This document shows positions 43,345 through 52,872 of a stretch of DNA of 64,000 nucleotides, one piece after another. Origin of the DNA: a virus. The DNA lies in the IMG/VR virus record IMGVR_UViG_3300001683_000028, positions 1 to 64,000 of that record. One strand, written 5' to 3'. The notes under the pieces were generated by a model. The model was given only the letters and a program-made list of their open reading frames with translations. It ran no database searches and was not told the origin of the DNA. The position numbers were made by a program, and so were the translations under genes. How positions within the stretch are numbered: the stretch's first letter is position 1; each line of letters begins with the position of its first letter.

Positions 43345-44895
43345 ATGAAAGATATTTCAAGATTAAAGCTAGAGGCAGAAAAAGCAATTGAAAAGCTTGT
43401 AAGTGGCAAGACATATACCTCAAAATACGCTCTTAGTAGGATCAACGCGGCCTTAGATAAGAGTCCGAACGACGTTTTAATCGGAACGATGAGGGACGTG
43501 GTCGAAAAGTATGCTCAAAAAAACCCATTTATAACTCAAACAAAAATAGGCTCACTATACGACCATCTTTGCGGCTTTTCACATAACAAGGGGACTTTCA
43601 GAGATAGTCTTGAGGACTTACTTCCTTCTAAGAATAATATAACTCCAGACATAACCAAGGGGGCCGCTGGGTCTAGAGTAGACCACCGTGGTCAATTGCC
43701 TCCGTTGGTTGAAGACTCAGATCTGTCTAGAGAGCTTTCGGGAGTATTTTCATTAGATTCTGGGCCGACAATTCCTAATTATAACAACAATACTTTGCGT
43801 AGAGCTGAAAAATTTGCAAAAGTTCAGCTAAATTCAATTGGGCACCCTCCGGTTAGCGTGTCTGCAGTTAGATCTAATAATCACTTTGTATTATGCAGCG
43901 CAACATATAAGATGGCAAACCATGATACGGTAAGTGTCGCAATTCCAGTTGGAATACATAATGGAGCACCATCGCTACCAAGCAAATTTATAAAAAGCGG
44001 AAGTTTGACAGACCTGAGTGGGGATAGTTTATTCTTACATTTGAAGGAGGCTCAGCATGAACTTTCGGAATCGAGATCTCAGGCTGAGTTTAGAAGGGGC
44101 GATTCAATAAAGGCAGATCCTGTTAGCGTCCCAAGTGCTTTAGAGGGTATCGTAAAAATTGATGACGCATTAGTTGTTGCCGCTTCTAATTTTTCAGTAG
44201 ATCAAGTAATGATGGCATCAAACATTGTTGCATCTGAGCTTTCTGGGTACGGAGTTGTAAACCCGCAGGTGTCGGTTAGTTCGGCAACTGATTCATCAAT
44301 AATTCTTTCTGCAGATATTCCAACTAAGAAGGGCAGGCTGGCTGTTTCGGTTCCAGTAGAAATGGTAAATGGACAGCCAATTCTTCCGAGTTCTTTTGAG
44401 TTTGAAAAAATATCATATGACTTTAGCAATATAGGGTTTAATAAATTCTCAAATGATATTTCTGTAAGAGATGCTAGCGTTGTTAGCAGGCAGATGAAAG
44501 AGATGAGCAGGCAATCATATCATAGCCTAATTGACTCCATGATAGATGGTGTGTCTTCCGGCGACCTTAGAAGAGCCGAAGATGCGCTGGCAACAATTGG
44601 GGGGAAGTTTGATTCCGGACAGTATAAAGCGGCCTTTAATAAGTTTGGCAAGCTGCTAAAGCACTCATCCAAGGGTAGCGAAAGAGATAGGCTAATAAAG
44701 TCAGCCTTAAAGTCTGGTGAATTAATCGTAGTTCCAACTTCCGTTGAGCCATATTGCCCAAAGCTTGGCTTGCCAGCAAGCAAAATAGCATTTGACGATA
44801 AGGGCAGAATAATTCCTGCAAGGAAATCATCTAAGGCGGATAATCTTGATGAGTCAGGAGCTATGATGTCTTCTTACAATATTTCAATATCTTAG
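43345..44895 (+). CDS. Hypothetical virion-region protein with internal duplication
   Basis: 516 residues. After a helical N-terminus, two related domains are visible (residues about 155-235 and 280-365). Each contains a PxVSVS-like strand, a VSVP or VAIPV strand, then NGxPxLPSxF. This looks like an ancient tandem duplication of a beta-rich domain. The C-terminus is helical with basic patches. No named family. Its position before the small-terminase candidate supports a structural or packaging role. Confidence 0.5.
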   Translation: MKDISRLKLEAEKAIEKLVSGKTYTSKYALSRINAALDKSPNDVLIGTMRDVVEKYAQKNPFITQTKIGSLYDHLCGFSHNKGTFRDSLEDLLPSKNNITPDITKGAAGSRVDHRGQLPPLVEDSDLSRELSGVFSLDSGPTIPNYNNNTLRRAEKFAKVQLNSIGHPPVSVSAVRSNNHFVLCSATYKMANHDTVSVAIPVGIHNGAPSLPSKFIKSGSLTDLSGDSLFLHLKEAQHELSESRSQAEFRRGDSIKADPVSVPSALEGIVKIDDALVVAASNFSVDQVMMASNIVASELSGYGVVNPQVSVSSATDSSIILSADIPTKKGRLAVSVPVEMVNGQPILPSSFEFEKISYDFSNIGFNKFSNDISVRDASVVSRQMKEMSRQSYHSLIDSMIDGVSSGDLRRAEDALATIGGKFDSGQYKAAFNKFGKLLKHSSKGSERDRLIKSALKSGELIVVPTSVEPYCPKLGLPASKIAFDDKGRIIPARKSSKADNLDESGAMMSSYNISIS

Positions 44896-44904
44896 TGGTA
44901 AATT

Positions 44905-45465
44905 ATGAATAAATTAGATAAATTATTAAGTGGGATTAAGAGCTCAAACAGAAGAGAGCGCATAATTAAGTTGGCCAGAATTGGGGCGCTTAAAGGTGTT
45001 AAGGTGGCATCCGGTGACCAGCATGGAATTTTTCAGCATTTTCAATCTGATGTTGTAAATTATTCTACCAGAGAAAAGTTATTAGAAATGCGAGGCGGAG
45101 ATAAAGGACCATCAAGTGATGGTCTTTATGGTGTAGGGCCCGAGCATGATGAGTCATTTAAGCCATCAGAATCTATTCCGCATAGTTTATCCACAAGGTA
45201 TTCCCCAGATAGGGTCGGTGTTCAGGCAAGAAGAGTCGGTGATGGAATATACCAAGATCCATATACAAAAAAAATATATGATTATAATGACGGATTCAAG
45301 ACAGAGGATGGAAGAGACTTTTCCGGCGGCGGAGTATCTTTGCAGTCAAACATAATGAGATTGGGCAAGGCAGATGTGAGTGCTATTAGAAAGATTTCTT
45401 CAGGCCTAAGGAATAGTGGTAATTATTTGCTAGCGAAAAAAATTGAAGAAAAATTTGGACTATAA
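44905..45465 (+). CDS. Hypothetical protein
   Basis: 186 residues starting 9 bases after the previous gene. A basic helical N-terminus (KSSNRRERIIKLARIG) is followed by a Gly/Pro/Tyr-rich middle that is probably extended, and a last helix (SSGLRNSGNYLLAKKI) resembling a short helical motif seen in several neighbouring proteins. No family recognised. Confidence 0.5.
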   Translation: MNKLDKLLSGIKSSNRRERIIKLARIGALKGVKVASGDQHGIFQHFQSDVVNYSTREKLLEMRGGDKGPSSDGLYGVGPEHDESFKPSESIPHSLSTRYSPDRVGVQARRVGDGIYQDPYTKKIYDYNDGFKTEDGRDFSGGGVSLQSNIMRLGKADVSAIRKISSGLRNSGNYLLAKKIEEKFGL

Positions 45466-45507
45466 AGTATAGTTAATTAATTTATCGCAAGGCTGATAGG
45501 ATATATA

Positions 45508-46182
45508 ATGAGCAAGGTTTTGCGCCATCCAGATAAAGAAGATATAATTGCTAGACTTATTTCTGGAGATTCGGTCAAAGAAGTAGATAGCTGGCTAAAG
45601 TCTAAGTATCCAAGAAAAAAAAGATTACACATTTCATACATGACCCTGCAGAAGTTTAGATCTGAGCATTTAAATTTGCGGGGCGAAGTTCTTGAGGATA
45701 TAAAGAATAAAAGGTCTGAAGTTGACAAGGCTTCAGTCGCAGCTGAAGCTAAGATGATAATCGAAAATTCTTCAGCCTATCAAGATAAGATTAATGAGAT
45801 TGCATCTAACGAGATGGACGTAACCAGAAGGCTGCTGGAAATAGAGTCTCTTGTTAATTCTAGAATAAAATATTATTATGATCTTCTGAATAATGGAGGA
45901 AATCTTCGGGAGGATAAGATATTCTTAGAATATATTTCTGCCCTAAAGGGCATTATGCAAGATTGGAAAAAATATATAGAGGGAGTTGCTGACCAAAAAA
46001 TTGAGCATAATATAAGCGTGAGCGTTGTCCACGATCACGCGGAAGTATTAAAGTCGGCAGTTTTAGATGTTTTAAATGAAATGAGCCCTGAGTTAGTTGG
46101 CGTATTCATAGACAGAGTTAGCAGCAGAATGCGTGGCCTATCCTTGGACGATAGCAGGCAGATAGGAGTAATAGATGTCTGA
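45508..46182 (+). CDS. terS-like: Putative terminase small subunit
   Basis: 224 residues behind AGGAT. The N-terminal 60 residues look like a DNA-binding helical domain (DIIARLISGDSVKEVDSWLK, then a basic KYPRKKR patch), followed by long coiled-coil-like helices and an acidic C-terminal end. This three-part layout is typical of small terminase subunits, which recognise phage DNA and assemble as rings for packaging. The large subunit is five genes downstream at 51083. No direct family signature is visible, so confidence is moderate. Confidence 0.5.
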   Translation: MSKVLRHPDKEDIIARLISGDSVKEVDSWLKSKYPRKKRLHISYMTLQKFRSEHLNLRGEVLEDIKNKRSEVDKASVAAEAKMIIENSSAYQDKINEIASNEMDVTRRLLEIESLVNSRIKYYYDLLNNGGNLREDKIFLEYISALKGIMQDWKKYIEGVADQKIEHNISVSVVHDHAEVLKSAVLDVLNEMSPELVGVFIDRVSSRMRGLSLDDSRQIGVIDV

Positions 46183-46423
46183 TAACAAAGAAGATAAATT
46201 AGCGCTATTGTATATAGAAGATATAAATAGCATTATTTCATTCAAAGATTGGATAAAAAAGAATCTTCCATCTTTTGCAGAAAGAGACCCTACGGAAAAT
46301 GAGATAGAAAGATTTCTAGACTTTGTAGAGAATAAGAAGAGGGAGCAAATAAAGCCGGAGAAAGCTGCGGATTGGCGAGATAGAATAAAGGTTCTAAGAG
46401 AGAGGGTTAGAAAGCAGCCTTAA
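46175..46423 (+). CDS. Small hypothetical protein
   Basis: 82 residues, highly charged and helical, overlapping the small-terminase candidate by 8 bases. It contains FAERDPTENEIERFLDFVEN in the middle, and ends basic. No motif; possibly a packaging accessory by position only. Confidence 0.5.
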   Translation: MSDNKEDKLALLYIEDINSIISFKDWIKKNLPSFAERDPTENEIERFLDFVENKKREQIKPEKAADWRDRIKVLRERVRKQP

Positions 46424-46424
46424 T

Positions 46425-47846
46425 ATGAATCTTTTTTTTAAAAATAAGTTGCAAAAAATGAGCTTAAGAACGAGTATAGGTGGGTCAAGATTAGTTGGTC
46501 GAGCCTTAGATATGTCTAATCTTGGAATAGACTCAGAGAATAAATTAAGAAATTTTCTTAAAACAAATGAACAAATAAGACTAATGAGTGGAAGTGTTGA
46601 TAATAAGATTGCTGCAAAAATAGCGAACAAAAATACTAATTTATTAAGTACAAATGATATTTGTTATGAGATTATAAAAGAAAAGTTAAGCATGAGTAAG
46701 ATAAAAAAAATTGCTTATCCTAGTGGGCCAACATATTACTCTGAGGATATTTATCAAGAGTATAATATAGAGAAATGGGCCGCATTAGTTCATAAAATAT
46801 ATTCTGCAGTTGAATCTGGAGATATGGTTCTTTCTAATGCGATAGATTATTACGGAGATACTCTTAATAATAACCCGGGAGAGAGTGATAATTTTAAAAA
46901 GTGGATGAAATACTATGGTGATGGAAACCACGTAAAATATAGCGAAGAGAGTCATGTTATGGAAAAGAATGCAGTATATGGAATCAGTTTATTGGGGGCT
47001 GGAGAATACGACAGGCCGTCAACTTACGATGCAAATGTTGCATCTGGCAAGAATGATGGTAGGCGAAGTGAGGAGTTTTCGGTTTGGAGGAGGCAACTTC
47101 ATTCTGCAATCAGACGTATAGATAAGTTAATGAGATCTTCAAAGATGGAGAGTGGCTCATATCGTGAGATGGCGGAAATGTTATTAAATTTAAGCGATAA
47201 GGTGGTTGGGCTGTCGCCGGTTACAGCCGCTGATCTAACTTATCGTGCTGCAAATATTTTAAATAAATTTGGAAGAAAAAATGATGCAAAATCTTTAATA
47301 AAAATAGCCCAAGAGGCTCCTGTGGATATCGACAGCACCACTGTTGCTCAGCCAAAAACTCCGGACGAAGCGGGGATAGCGCCACCCACTCCTGCTGTAA
47401 ATGTTGAGGAAAAGTCACCCGCAGAGGAAAGGGCTGGAGAGATGGGGCTGGAAAGCTCAGACTTATCTGAGCCAGTTCCTCTTGAGAAAATAAAAATACC
47501 TGAGCCAAGGCCAGGTGAGTACGATAAGATTTTGGGGGATATAAATCTAGATGATGCAAGTAATAAGCTTGACGAAGTTGCGGGGATGCTCGCTGACAGA
47601 AGAATAATAAGACTTTTGGCAGAGTTTGATATAATGTTAGATAAGCTTGGTATTGCATCTATGTTTCCAGAACTGGCAGAATCACAGAGTAAATTAATCG
47701 ACGGCTATTCATATGCGTTAACGCGTGTTACAAAAATGATGGGACAACTTTCTAATGCAAAATCATTTGTTGATAATGATCGGGGTTCTGTGCCAGGGGT
47801 TGAGGATGAGGCTGCAGCAAAGGGCTTAGAGAATCCGGAGGAATAA
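46425..47846 (+). CDS. Hypothetical virion-region protein
   Basis: 473 residues from the ATG at 46425, one base after the previous stop; the ribosome site is poor, suggesting coupling. The first 270 residues are mostly helical; residues 300-345 are Pro/Glu-rich and probably flexible; the final 120 residues are again helical. Near residues 270-290 is an AANILNKFGRKNDAKSLIKIA helix that recurs in other proteins of this block. The function is unknown, but a virion role is likely. Confidence 0.5.
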   Translation: MNLFFKNKLQKMSLRTSIGGSRLVGRALDMSNLGIDSENKLRNFLKTNEQIRLMSGSVDNKIAAKIANKNTNLLSTNDICYEIIKEKLSMSKIKKIAYPSGPTYYSEDIYQEYNIEKWAALVHKIYSAVESGDMVLSNAIDYYGDTLNNNPGESDNFKKWMKYYGDGNHVKYSEESHVMEKNAVYGISLLGAGEYDRPSTYDANVASGKNDGRRSEEFSVWRRQLHSAIRRIDKLMRSSKMESGSYREMAEMLLNLSDKVVGLSPVTAADLTYRAANILNKFGRKNDAKSLIKIAQEAPVDIDSTTVAQPKTPDEAGIAPPTPAVNVEEKSPAEERAGEMGLESSDLSEPVPLEKIKIPEPRPGEYDKILGDINLDDASNKLDEVAGMLADRRIIRLLAEFDIMLDKLGIASMFPELAESQSKLIDGYSYALTRVTKMMGQLSNAKSFVDNDRGSVPGVEDEAAAKGLENPEE

Positions 47847-48647
47847 ATGATACCGGAACTAAAAATAATCAGCGATGTTGCTGAGAAATATTTGCTTTCA
47901 GAGCCAAGAATAGTTGGAGGAATCCCCAGGGATTACCTCTTTGATGGAAGCAAGTTTAGGTTCCACGATATTGATATAACAACAAATTCAGAGGATATAC
48001 TTAGGCTTGCAGTTTTAGCGTCAAAAGAGCTAAACAGTGGGTTTAAGATTTTTTCTGATGGTCATGCAACTATATTCCATAAAGAGTTTTCATTCGATTT
48101 TTCATCTAGATTCATATCTGAGTCAGCAAAGAAATTTTTAAGAAGAGAAATGCCCCATCTTAATGAAGATGTCCTTGAGGCATATAGCAGAGATTTTACA
48201 ATAAATACTCTTGAGGCAGATTTTTCATTAAATAATATTTATGATCCCACAGGTATGGCCGCAAAAGATATAGAGAAAAGAATTATTCGACCAGTTACTA
48301 CCGCAGAAATATGCCTTACGGATGATCCAAGGAGAGTTTATCGGGCGATAAAAATGGCTTCAAAATATGATTTGGAAATAGATGATAGCATTTTTGAGTT
48401 TTCGCAAAATAACAATAAATTATTTAGCCCAGTTCACAGCCAAGAAGTAAAGAATCAATATATTACTACAGCCATTAATACGGCCATGGAATTTGATGGA
48501 AAGAAGACATTTGAAAACTTATCTAAATTAAGGTTATTATCTGCGGTTCCCCTTTCAGGAGCGTTTAAAGATTGGATTATTAAAAATAGAATGCTTAATC
48601 GTTATTTTGAAAGTATAGATCTAGAGTATGTTGAAAATAATGATTAA
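47847..48647 (+). CDS. CCA-adding/poly(A) polymerase-type nucleotidyltransferase
   Basis: 266 residues, directly after the previous stop behind GAGGA. The class II nucleotidyltransferase head is clear: VGGIPRD near residue 23, HDIDITT with the two catalytic Asp near residue 41, SRDFTINTL near residue 114, YDPTGMAAKDI, and DDPRRVYRAIKMASK near residue 152, which reads the incoming nucleotide. The C-terminal tRNA-binding body is shorter than in cellular enzymes (about 400 residues). It could add CCA to tRNAs, tail RNA or act on another substrate. No tRNA gene was noticed in the window, and the location among virion genes is odd. Confidence 0.85.
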   Translation: MIPELKIISDVAEKYLLSEPRIVGGIPRDYLFDGSKFRFHDIDITTNSEDILRLAVLASKELNSGFKIFSDGHATIFHKEFSFDFSSRFISESAKKFLRREMPHLNEDVLEAYSRDFTINTLEADFSLNNIYDPTGMAAKDIEKRIIRPVTTAEICLTDDPRRVYRAIKMASKYDLEIDDSIFEFSQNNNKLFSPVHSQEVKNQYITTAINTAMEFDGKKTFENLSKLRLLSAVPLSGAFKDWIIKNRMLNRYFESIDLEYVENND

Positions 48648-48662
48648 ATCAAATAAAAGTCT

Positions 48663-48683
48663 CTACTAATAGGATATTATAAT
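48663..48683 (+). promoter_or_regulatory. Candidate promoter, CTACTAAT then TATTATAAT
   Basis: CTACTAAT (48663-48670) precedes overlapping TATTAT (48675-48680) and TATAAT (48678-48683) boxes. The ATG at 48686 is so close that only a leaderless transcript using the first box would include it. A weak AGGA lies 11 bases before the ATG. Confidence 0.45.
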
Positions 48684-48685
48684 AT

Positions 48686-49093
48686 ATGATTAGAGGAAGA
48701 ACAAAAAAATGTCCATTCGGGCTAGATATTCCAGAAGGCTGTAGGTGTGCGGGAAGCTCTGTGAATATTATGACCCAAGTAGATGGATCTGGCGAAGATA
48801 ATGCTCTTAAGGTTATAGATAGTAACTATGATATTATGTTTTCTACCGATGATATTTCGAACTGTATATTTGCAGATGCAATAATTGATGACAAAAATAT
48901 CGTTGAGTGCAAATTTGACTCAAATCATGAGCGAAAGCCTGCTGGAAATATCGGCTTAAATGGATCGCCGCATTACCCGCATATTTTTTCTGGGAATGCA
49001 CCAAAGATAGATAGCGCGTTTCCAGTTAGAAACTATGTTGATGATAATTATAATAATAATGCTTATTATGGTCTTTTTTCTATAATTAGCTAA
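48686..49093 (+). CDS. Hypothetical protein with CPFG...CRCAG motif
   Basis: 135 residues. The N-terminus has KKCPFGLDIPEGCRCAG, with three close cysteines that might bind metal or form disulfides. The remainder is Asp/Asn/Tyr-rich, with an Asn-rich end. No clear ribosome site; it sits behind a candidate promoter with leaderless spacing. I recall similar short cysteine motifs in other phage proteins but cannot name a family. Confidence 0.5.
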   Translation: MIRGRTKKCPFGLDIPEGCRCAGSSVNIMTQVDGSGEDNALKVIDSNYDIMFSTDDISNCIFADAIIDDKNIVECKFDSNHERKPAGNIGLNGSPHYPHIFSGNAPKIDSAFPVRNYVDDNYNNNAYYGLFSIIS

Positions 49094-49103
49094 GGAAATA
49101 AAA

Positions 49104-50099
49104 ATGATAACTAAAATAGCAAATACATTCTCTGAAGATGAGAGTGTGGCGAAATCTGATGAGAAAGAAACGAGCAGAGTCATCGGAGATATTCATCAAA
49201 TATTAGATGATGAGATATTTTATACAGAAAATTTGGTAGAAATCCTTGGCGAAGAGGAAGATCAAACTGTGGGCGAGTTTATCGAAAGCGTCGAAGAAGA
49301 TATTGAAGAAATGAAAGAGACGCTTGATGATACTTCTGAAATAGCATCTGATATAGATAGTGAGTTTGGTGACGAAAAGCTTTCAACTTTATTGCCTGGC
49401 TCAGAATCGTTGGCAGATAGCGAGGATGAGGATGAAGATGAGGCAAAAGATACAGATTATGCAAATGATGGTGATCTATCGAAGTTTATGCAATATATAA
49501 GTGAGTGTTACCCCTCAAAAATCCCTCAGCATGATGGGAAGTCAATGCTTGGATGCGAGCGGGCTACTACCTTTTTAGAAAGGATAAATAATGAGATTTC
49601 AAGAGCAATAAGGGACGATGTTGACGGCAAGCTTTCAGATGATATCGAGACTCTTGAGGACATTAGAATTAATATTATGAAAGATATTTTAGTTTTAAAA
49701 GATCATTTATCCGGATTAAAGAAGAAATTCAAAGATAAGCATGAAAAGAAGGCTGCGCCATTATGGGTGAACGGCGCAGGTGAAAATGTAACGATTGATG
49801 GGGAAATAAGCAAGAATGCTTCTACTCCAAGCAATATAGTGATAGCAATATCAGCATTTGAAAGAGCGGTCTCAGGAATGCTAATTAACGCCACAGTATC
49901 TGCAGGCTATGATATGGAAGAGGTATATGAGTTTTTAAAAGACAAATATAAGCTTACAGATAGAGAAGAGCTTGCCATAATGCAGATAGTTGCTGATAGC
50001 GGATACCACATATTTAAGGATCGAGGGGCATTTTCTGGCGGCAAAGAAGATAAAGATAGTAATCGTGGTGTAGATTTTATGAAAAATTATTTTGCCTAG
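49104..50099 (+). CDS. Hypothetical acidic virion-region protein
   Basis: 331 residues behind AAGGA. The first 115 residues are strongly acidic and mostly helical (IESVEEDIEEMKETLDD), the middle has a cluster near CYPSKIPQHDGKSMLGC, and the last 90 residues form a helical domain. It could be a scaffold-like or internal head protein, judging only from composition and context. Confidence 0.5.
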   Translation: MITKIANTFSEDESVAKSDEKETSRVIGDIHQILDDEIFYTENLVEILGEEEDQTVGEFIESVEEDIEEMKETLDDTSEIASDIDSEFGDEKLSTLLPGSESLADSEDEDEDEAKDTDYANDGDLSKFMQYISECYPSKIPQHDGKSMLGCERATTFLERINNEISRAIRDDVDGKLSDDIETLEDIRINIMKDILVLKDHLSGLKKKFKDKHEKKAAPLWVNGAGENVTIDGEISKNASTPSNIVIAISAFERAVSGMLINATVSAGYDMEEVYEFLKDKYKLTDREELAIMQIVADSGYHIFKDRGAFSGGKEDKDSNRGVDFMKNYFA

Positions 50100-50107
50100 G
50101 AGATAAA

Positions 50108-50440
50108 ATGAAAAATAAATTAATAAAATTAGCGAATCATCTGGATAGTAAAGGCCTAATGAAAGAGGCTGATTATTTAGATGCGATAATAAGACGCGCC
50201 CATGGTTGGGACGATTCGGACGGCGGAGAAGATGAAAGTCCGGAGGAGAAAGTCGCTGAATTAGAGGCGAGAGTTAATCAGCTTGAAAAAGAGCTTGAAG
50301 GAATGAAGAGCGAGAATTACCAAGGGTGGTATGACGAGCAGGATGTGCATACTCAGGATGAGCATGATAGACATATGCATCAGCAAGATAAAATGAATAT
50401 TATGTCAGATTTTCATAGCAATGAGATGGATATAGATTAA
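50108..50440 (+). CDS. Small protein with EAD helix motif and coiled coil
   Basis: 110 residues behind AGGAG. The N-terminus LIKLANHLDSKGLMKEADYL is a short helix-turn-helix unit of a kind repeated in several proteins of this block. A coiled coil follows at residues 55-75, then a His/Asp/Gln-rich tail with DEQD/HTQDEHDRH that could bind metal. Probably virion-associated; the function is unknown. Confidence 0.55.
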   Translation: MKNKLIKLANHLDSKGLMKEADYLDAIIRRAHGWDDSDGGEDESPEEKVAELEARVNQLEKELEGMKSENYQGWYDEQDVHTQDEHDRHMHQQDKMNIMSDFHSNEMDID

Positions 50441-50463
50441 TATTTTGCCACGGAGAGCGAATA

Positions 50464-51063
50464 ATGAAGGTTAGTAGACAAAAGATAAGCGAAAGTTATA
50501 GCATAACATCTGAATGGATAAGTGATTTTGCTAATAATATAGAAAAAAATGCTGATTTCCTATCAAACGTAAAAGATGTTTTTAAGAAAAGACATGCTCC
50601 CAAAACAATTGATGAGAAGATGGCGGACATTAAGGCGCGGGTTGGGTATGGAATTGTAAAGTCTGATAACAATATTCCCCGGGCCAATATTAAGGAGGCT
50701 AATAATAGTGACTGCTCATGTTGTAGCAGCTGCTCTTCTGGTCTGCCATGTGAGTCAGAGGGTGGTGACAAGGCTGAGTTAATAAGGTTAATAACTCAGT
50801 TAATAGCTTATATAAAAGACTTTTTAGCTGATAGGCCTGAAATAAGTTCTGGCGCTGTGTTAGACCATTGCAGAAATCATCCGGAGCTATCATGGAATTT
50901 GTTATCTCCAAGAATGAATCATGAGAAGTTGAAAGATTTTATAAATTCACAAATAAAGATTAGATCTTATAATAATGAGCCGGTAAAATATATATCACAT
51001 GACCATACAGGTGCGGAGCCGGAGGATACAACTCCAGAGTTTATGCGCGGCCCCTCCCTGTAA
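50464..51063 (+). CDS. Hypothetical protein with cysteine cluster
   Basis: 199 residues behind GGAG. The middle holds CSCCSSCSSGLPC (six Cys in 13 residues), which suggests a metal site. A helical domain follows, with a DHCRNHPELSWN segment and later a SHDHTG. It lies directly before the large terminase. No family assigned. Confidence 0.5.
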   Translation: MKVSRQKISESYSITSEWISDFANNIEKNADFLSNVKDVFKKRHAPKTIDEKMADIKARVGYGIVKSDNNIPRANIKEANNSDCSCCSSCSSGLPCESEGGDKAELIRLITQLIAYIKDFLADRPEISSGAVLDHCRNHPELSWNLLSPRMNHEKLKDFINSQIKIRSYNNEPVKYISHDHTGAEPEDTTPEFMRGPSL

Positions 51064-51082
51064 TGTGAGGGGCACAAATTGA

Positions 51083-52858
51083 ATGGCCTTAAAAAACAAG
51101 AATGAAAACAAGCTATTTGAGCAGCTAAGATCAAGCTTTCTGGATTTAGATCCAGCACACTTTGTAAGGAATAACTTAACGATAGATGGCATGGAATTTA
51201 ATGTGTCGGGCAATGGATGGAAGTTCATGCTCGACATATATAGGTATATTGCGCTTCAAGCCACTCAAAAGTCTGGAAAGCCCGTTATAATAAAAAAAGG
51301 AAGACAGGTCGGAGCTACGATGATGGCTGGGGCGTTAGATCTTTATTTTACAAATAGCGGCTTATTTTCTAACCCTCCAATAAGAGTTATCCACCTATTT
51401 CCATCACTTGGGCAGGTTAAAAAATTTACACAAGACAAGCTAGAAACTCTAATAAGAACAGCTAAAGATGATTTTGTAAATAATAATAAGTTATCTGGGA
51501 CAAATGCAGTTGATAATCTTACAATGAAGCAGTTTAATACTGGGACATTGTGGGTTGATAGCCTTGGTCTCGACGGCGACAGAATACGTGGCATGACTGC
51601 TGATGTAGCATTTTTTGATGAATTTCAAGACTGTGTTGGATTGGCGGTTGGTAACGCTACAAAAATTTTAACAGCAGCAAAATATGGTCCGACAGCTCAG
51701 GGTGTGCAGGTTTACTTTGGGACTCCAAAGGCTAGAAATAGTAATTTTGCTGCGACATGGGAGTTGTCAGATCAAAGGTATTATCATCTCGGATGTATAA
51801 GTTGTAAGGAAACTTATCCATTTTATTTGCCGGAAGATAATAGGTGGCAAGAGATCTGGGTTAGTGGAAATACAATTAAGTGTCCAATGTGTGCCTTCAC
51901 GCAAAAAAAGATTGAAGCTATTGATGCTGGAAGGTGGGTAGCTACTAAGTCAGAGTCAGAATCTAAATATGTTGGCTTTCACATAAATCAGCTCTATATA
52001 CCTTATTTTACAAAAGAGGCGATAGAAAACCTTATGCCTGAAAATAATCCAACTCAATCAGAAAGAATCTGGAATAATGAGGTAATTGGAGAGTTTTATT
52101 CGGGGGCTGGGATGCCTATAACTAGGGCAGAAATATATGAAAAGTGTAGAGATCAAGATAGGTCTTTCTCGAAAAGAATAGATGAGCAGGATCAGTCAGT
52201 ATATCTTGGCGTTGACTGGGGAGGGAAAGGAGATGATAAAAATAGTATAGGCGGCCAATCATATTCTTGCGTTGTGATTTTATCTGCTCAGCCGGATGGT
52301 ACGCTGTTGGTTGAGCACGCACACAAGTTGAGAAAAACCAATTTTGACTATAAAAAAGATACAATACATGAAATGTATAGGAGATTTGGAGTAAAAAGAG
52401 GTGTGTCGGACTGGTTCTTTGGGCAGGATGTTGTTCAAGATCTTCAAATGCGATATGGTGAAAAGTTTCTTGGAGCACAGGGAAGTGGGAATTTATCAAA
52501 ACCAATAAAATATCGTCAGGATGAACTAATAGTATCATATAATAAAGATCTTTTAATTGAAGAAGTTTTTGATCTGTTTAGGAAGGGTAAGATTAGGTTT
52601 CCGTGGAAAAGTTTTGAGTATATTGAGTGGTTAATTGATCACTGCACCTCTATGGAGTCAAAAATAAGAACAACAGGGGGTCAACCAATTAAAACTTTTC
52701 AAAAGGGGCCTGGCCCTAACGATGGCCTTATGGCGCTAATGTATGCATATATGGCTTATAAATTTGATATAACAAGCGGCTTTACTGTTAAGCCGGGACT
52801 AAAAAGAAGTGTTGAATCATTATCTCCAGTAATAGCAAGAGTTGGCAGAAGAATATAG
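51083..52858 (+). CDS. terL: Terminase large subunit
   Basis: 591 residues. The ATPase has a Walker A-like KKGRQVGAT near residue 70, motif III-like strands and Walker B VAFFDEFQD near residue 176. A zinc ribbon (CISC near 238 and CPMC about 36 residues on) lies between the ATPase and nuclease domains, as in lambda gpA-type terminases. The nuclease begins with YLGVDWGG (first Asp near residue 377) and ends with GPNDGLMALMYAYMA (last Asp). The protein powers DNA entry into the prohead and cuts the concatemer. The portal follows 14 bases later. Confidence 0.94.
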   Translation: MALKNKNENKLFEQLRSSFLDLDPAHFVRNNLTIDGMEFNVSGNGWKFMLDIYRYIALQATQKSGKPVIIKKGRQVGATMMAGALDLYFTNSGLFSNPPIRVIHLFPSLGQVKKFTQDKLETLIRTAKDDFVNNNKLSGTNAVDNLTMKQFNTGTLWVDSLGLDGDRIRGMTADVAFFDEFQDCVGLAVGNATKILTAAKYGPTAQGVQVYFGTPKARNSNFAATWELSDQRYYHLGCISCKETYPFYLPEDNRWQEIWVSGNTIKCPMCAFTQKKIEAIDAGRWVATKSESESKYVGFHINQLYIPYFTKEAIENLMPENNPTQSERIWNNEVIGEFYSGAGMPITRAEIYEKCRDQDRSFSKRIDEQDQSVYLGVDWGGKGDDKNSIGGQSYSCVVILSAQPDGTLLVEHAHKLRKTNFDYKKDTIHEMYRRFGVKRGVSDWFFGQDVVQDLQMRYGEKFLGAQGSGNLSKPIKYRQDELIVSYNKDLLIEEVFDLFRKGKIRFPWKSFEYIEWLIDHCTSMESKIRTTGGQPIKTFQKGPGPNDGLMALMYAYMAYKFDITSGFTVKPGLKRSVESLSPVIARVGRRI

Positions 52859-52872
52859 AATAGAGGAATATT

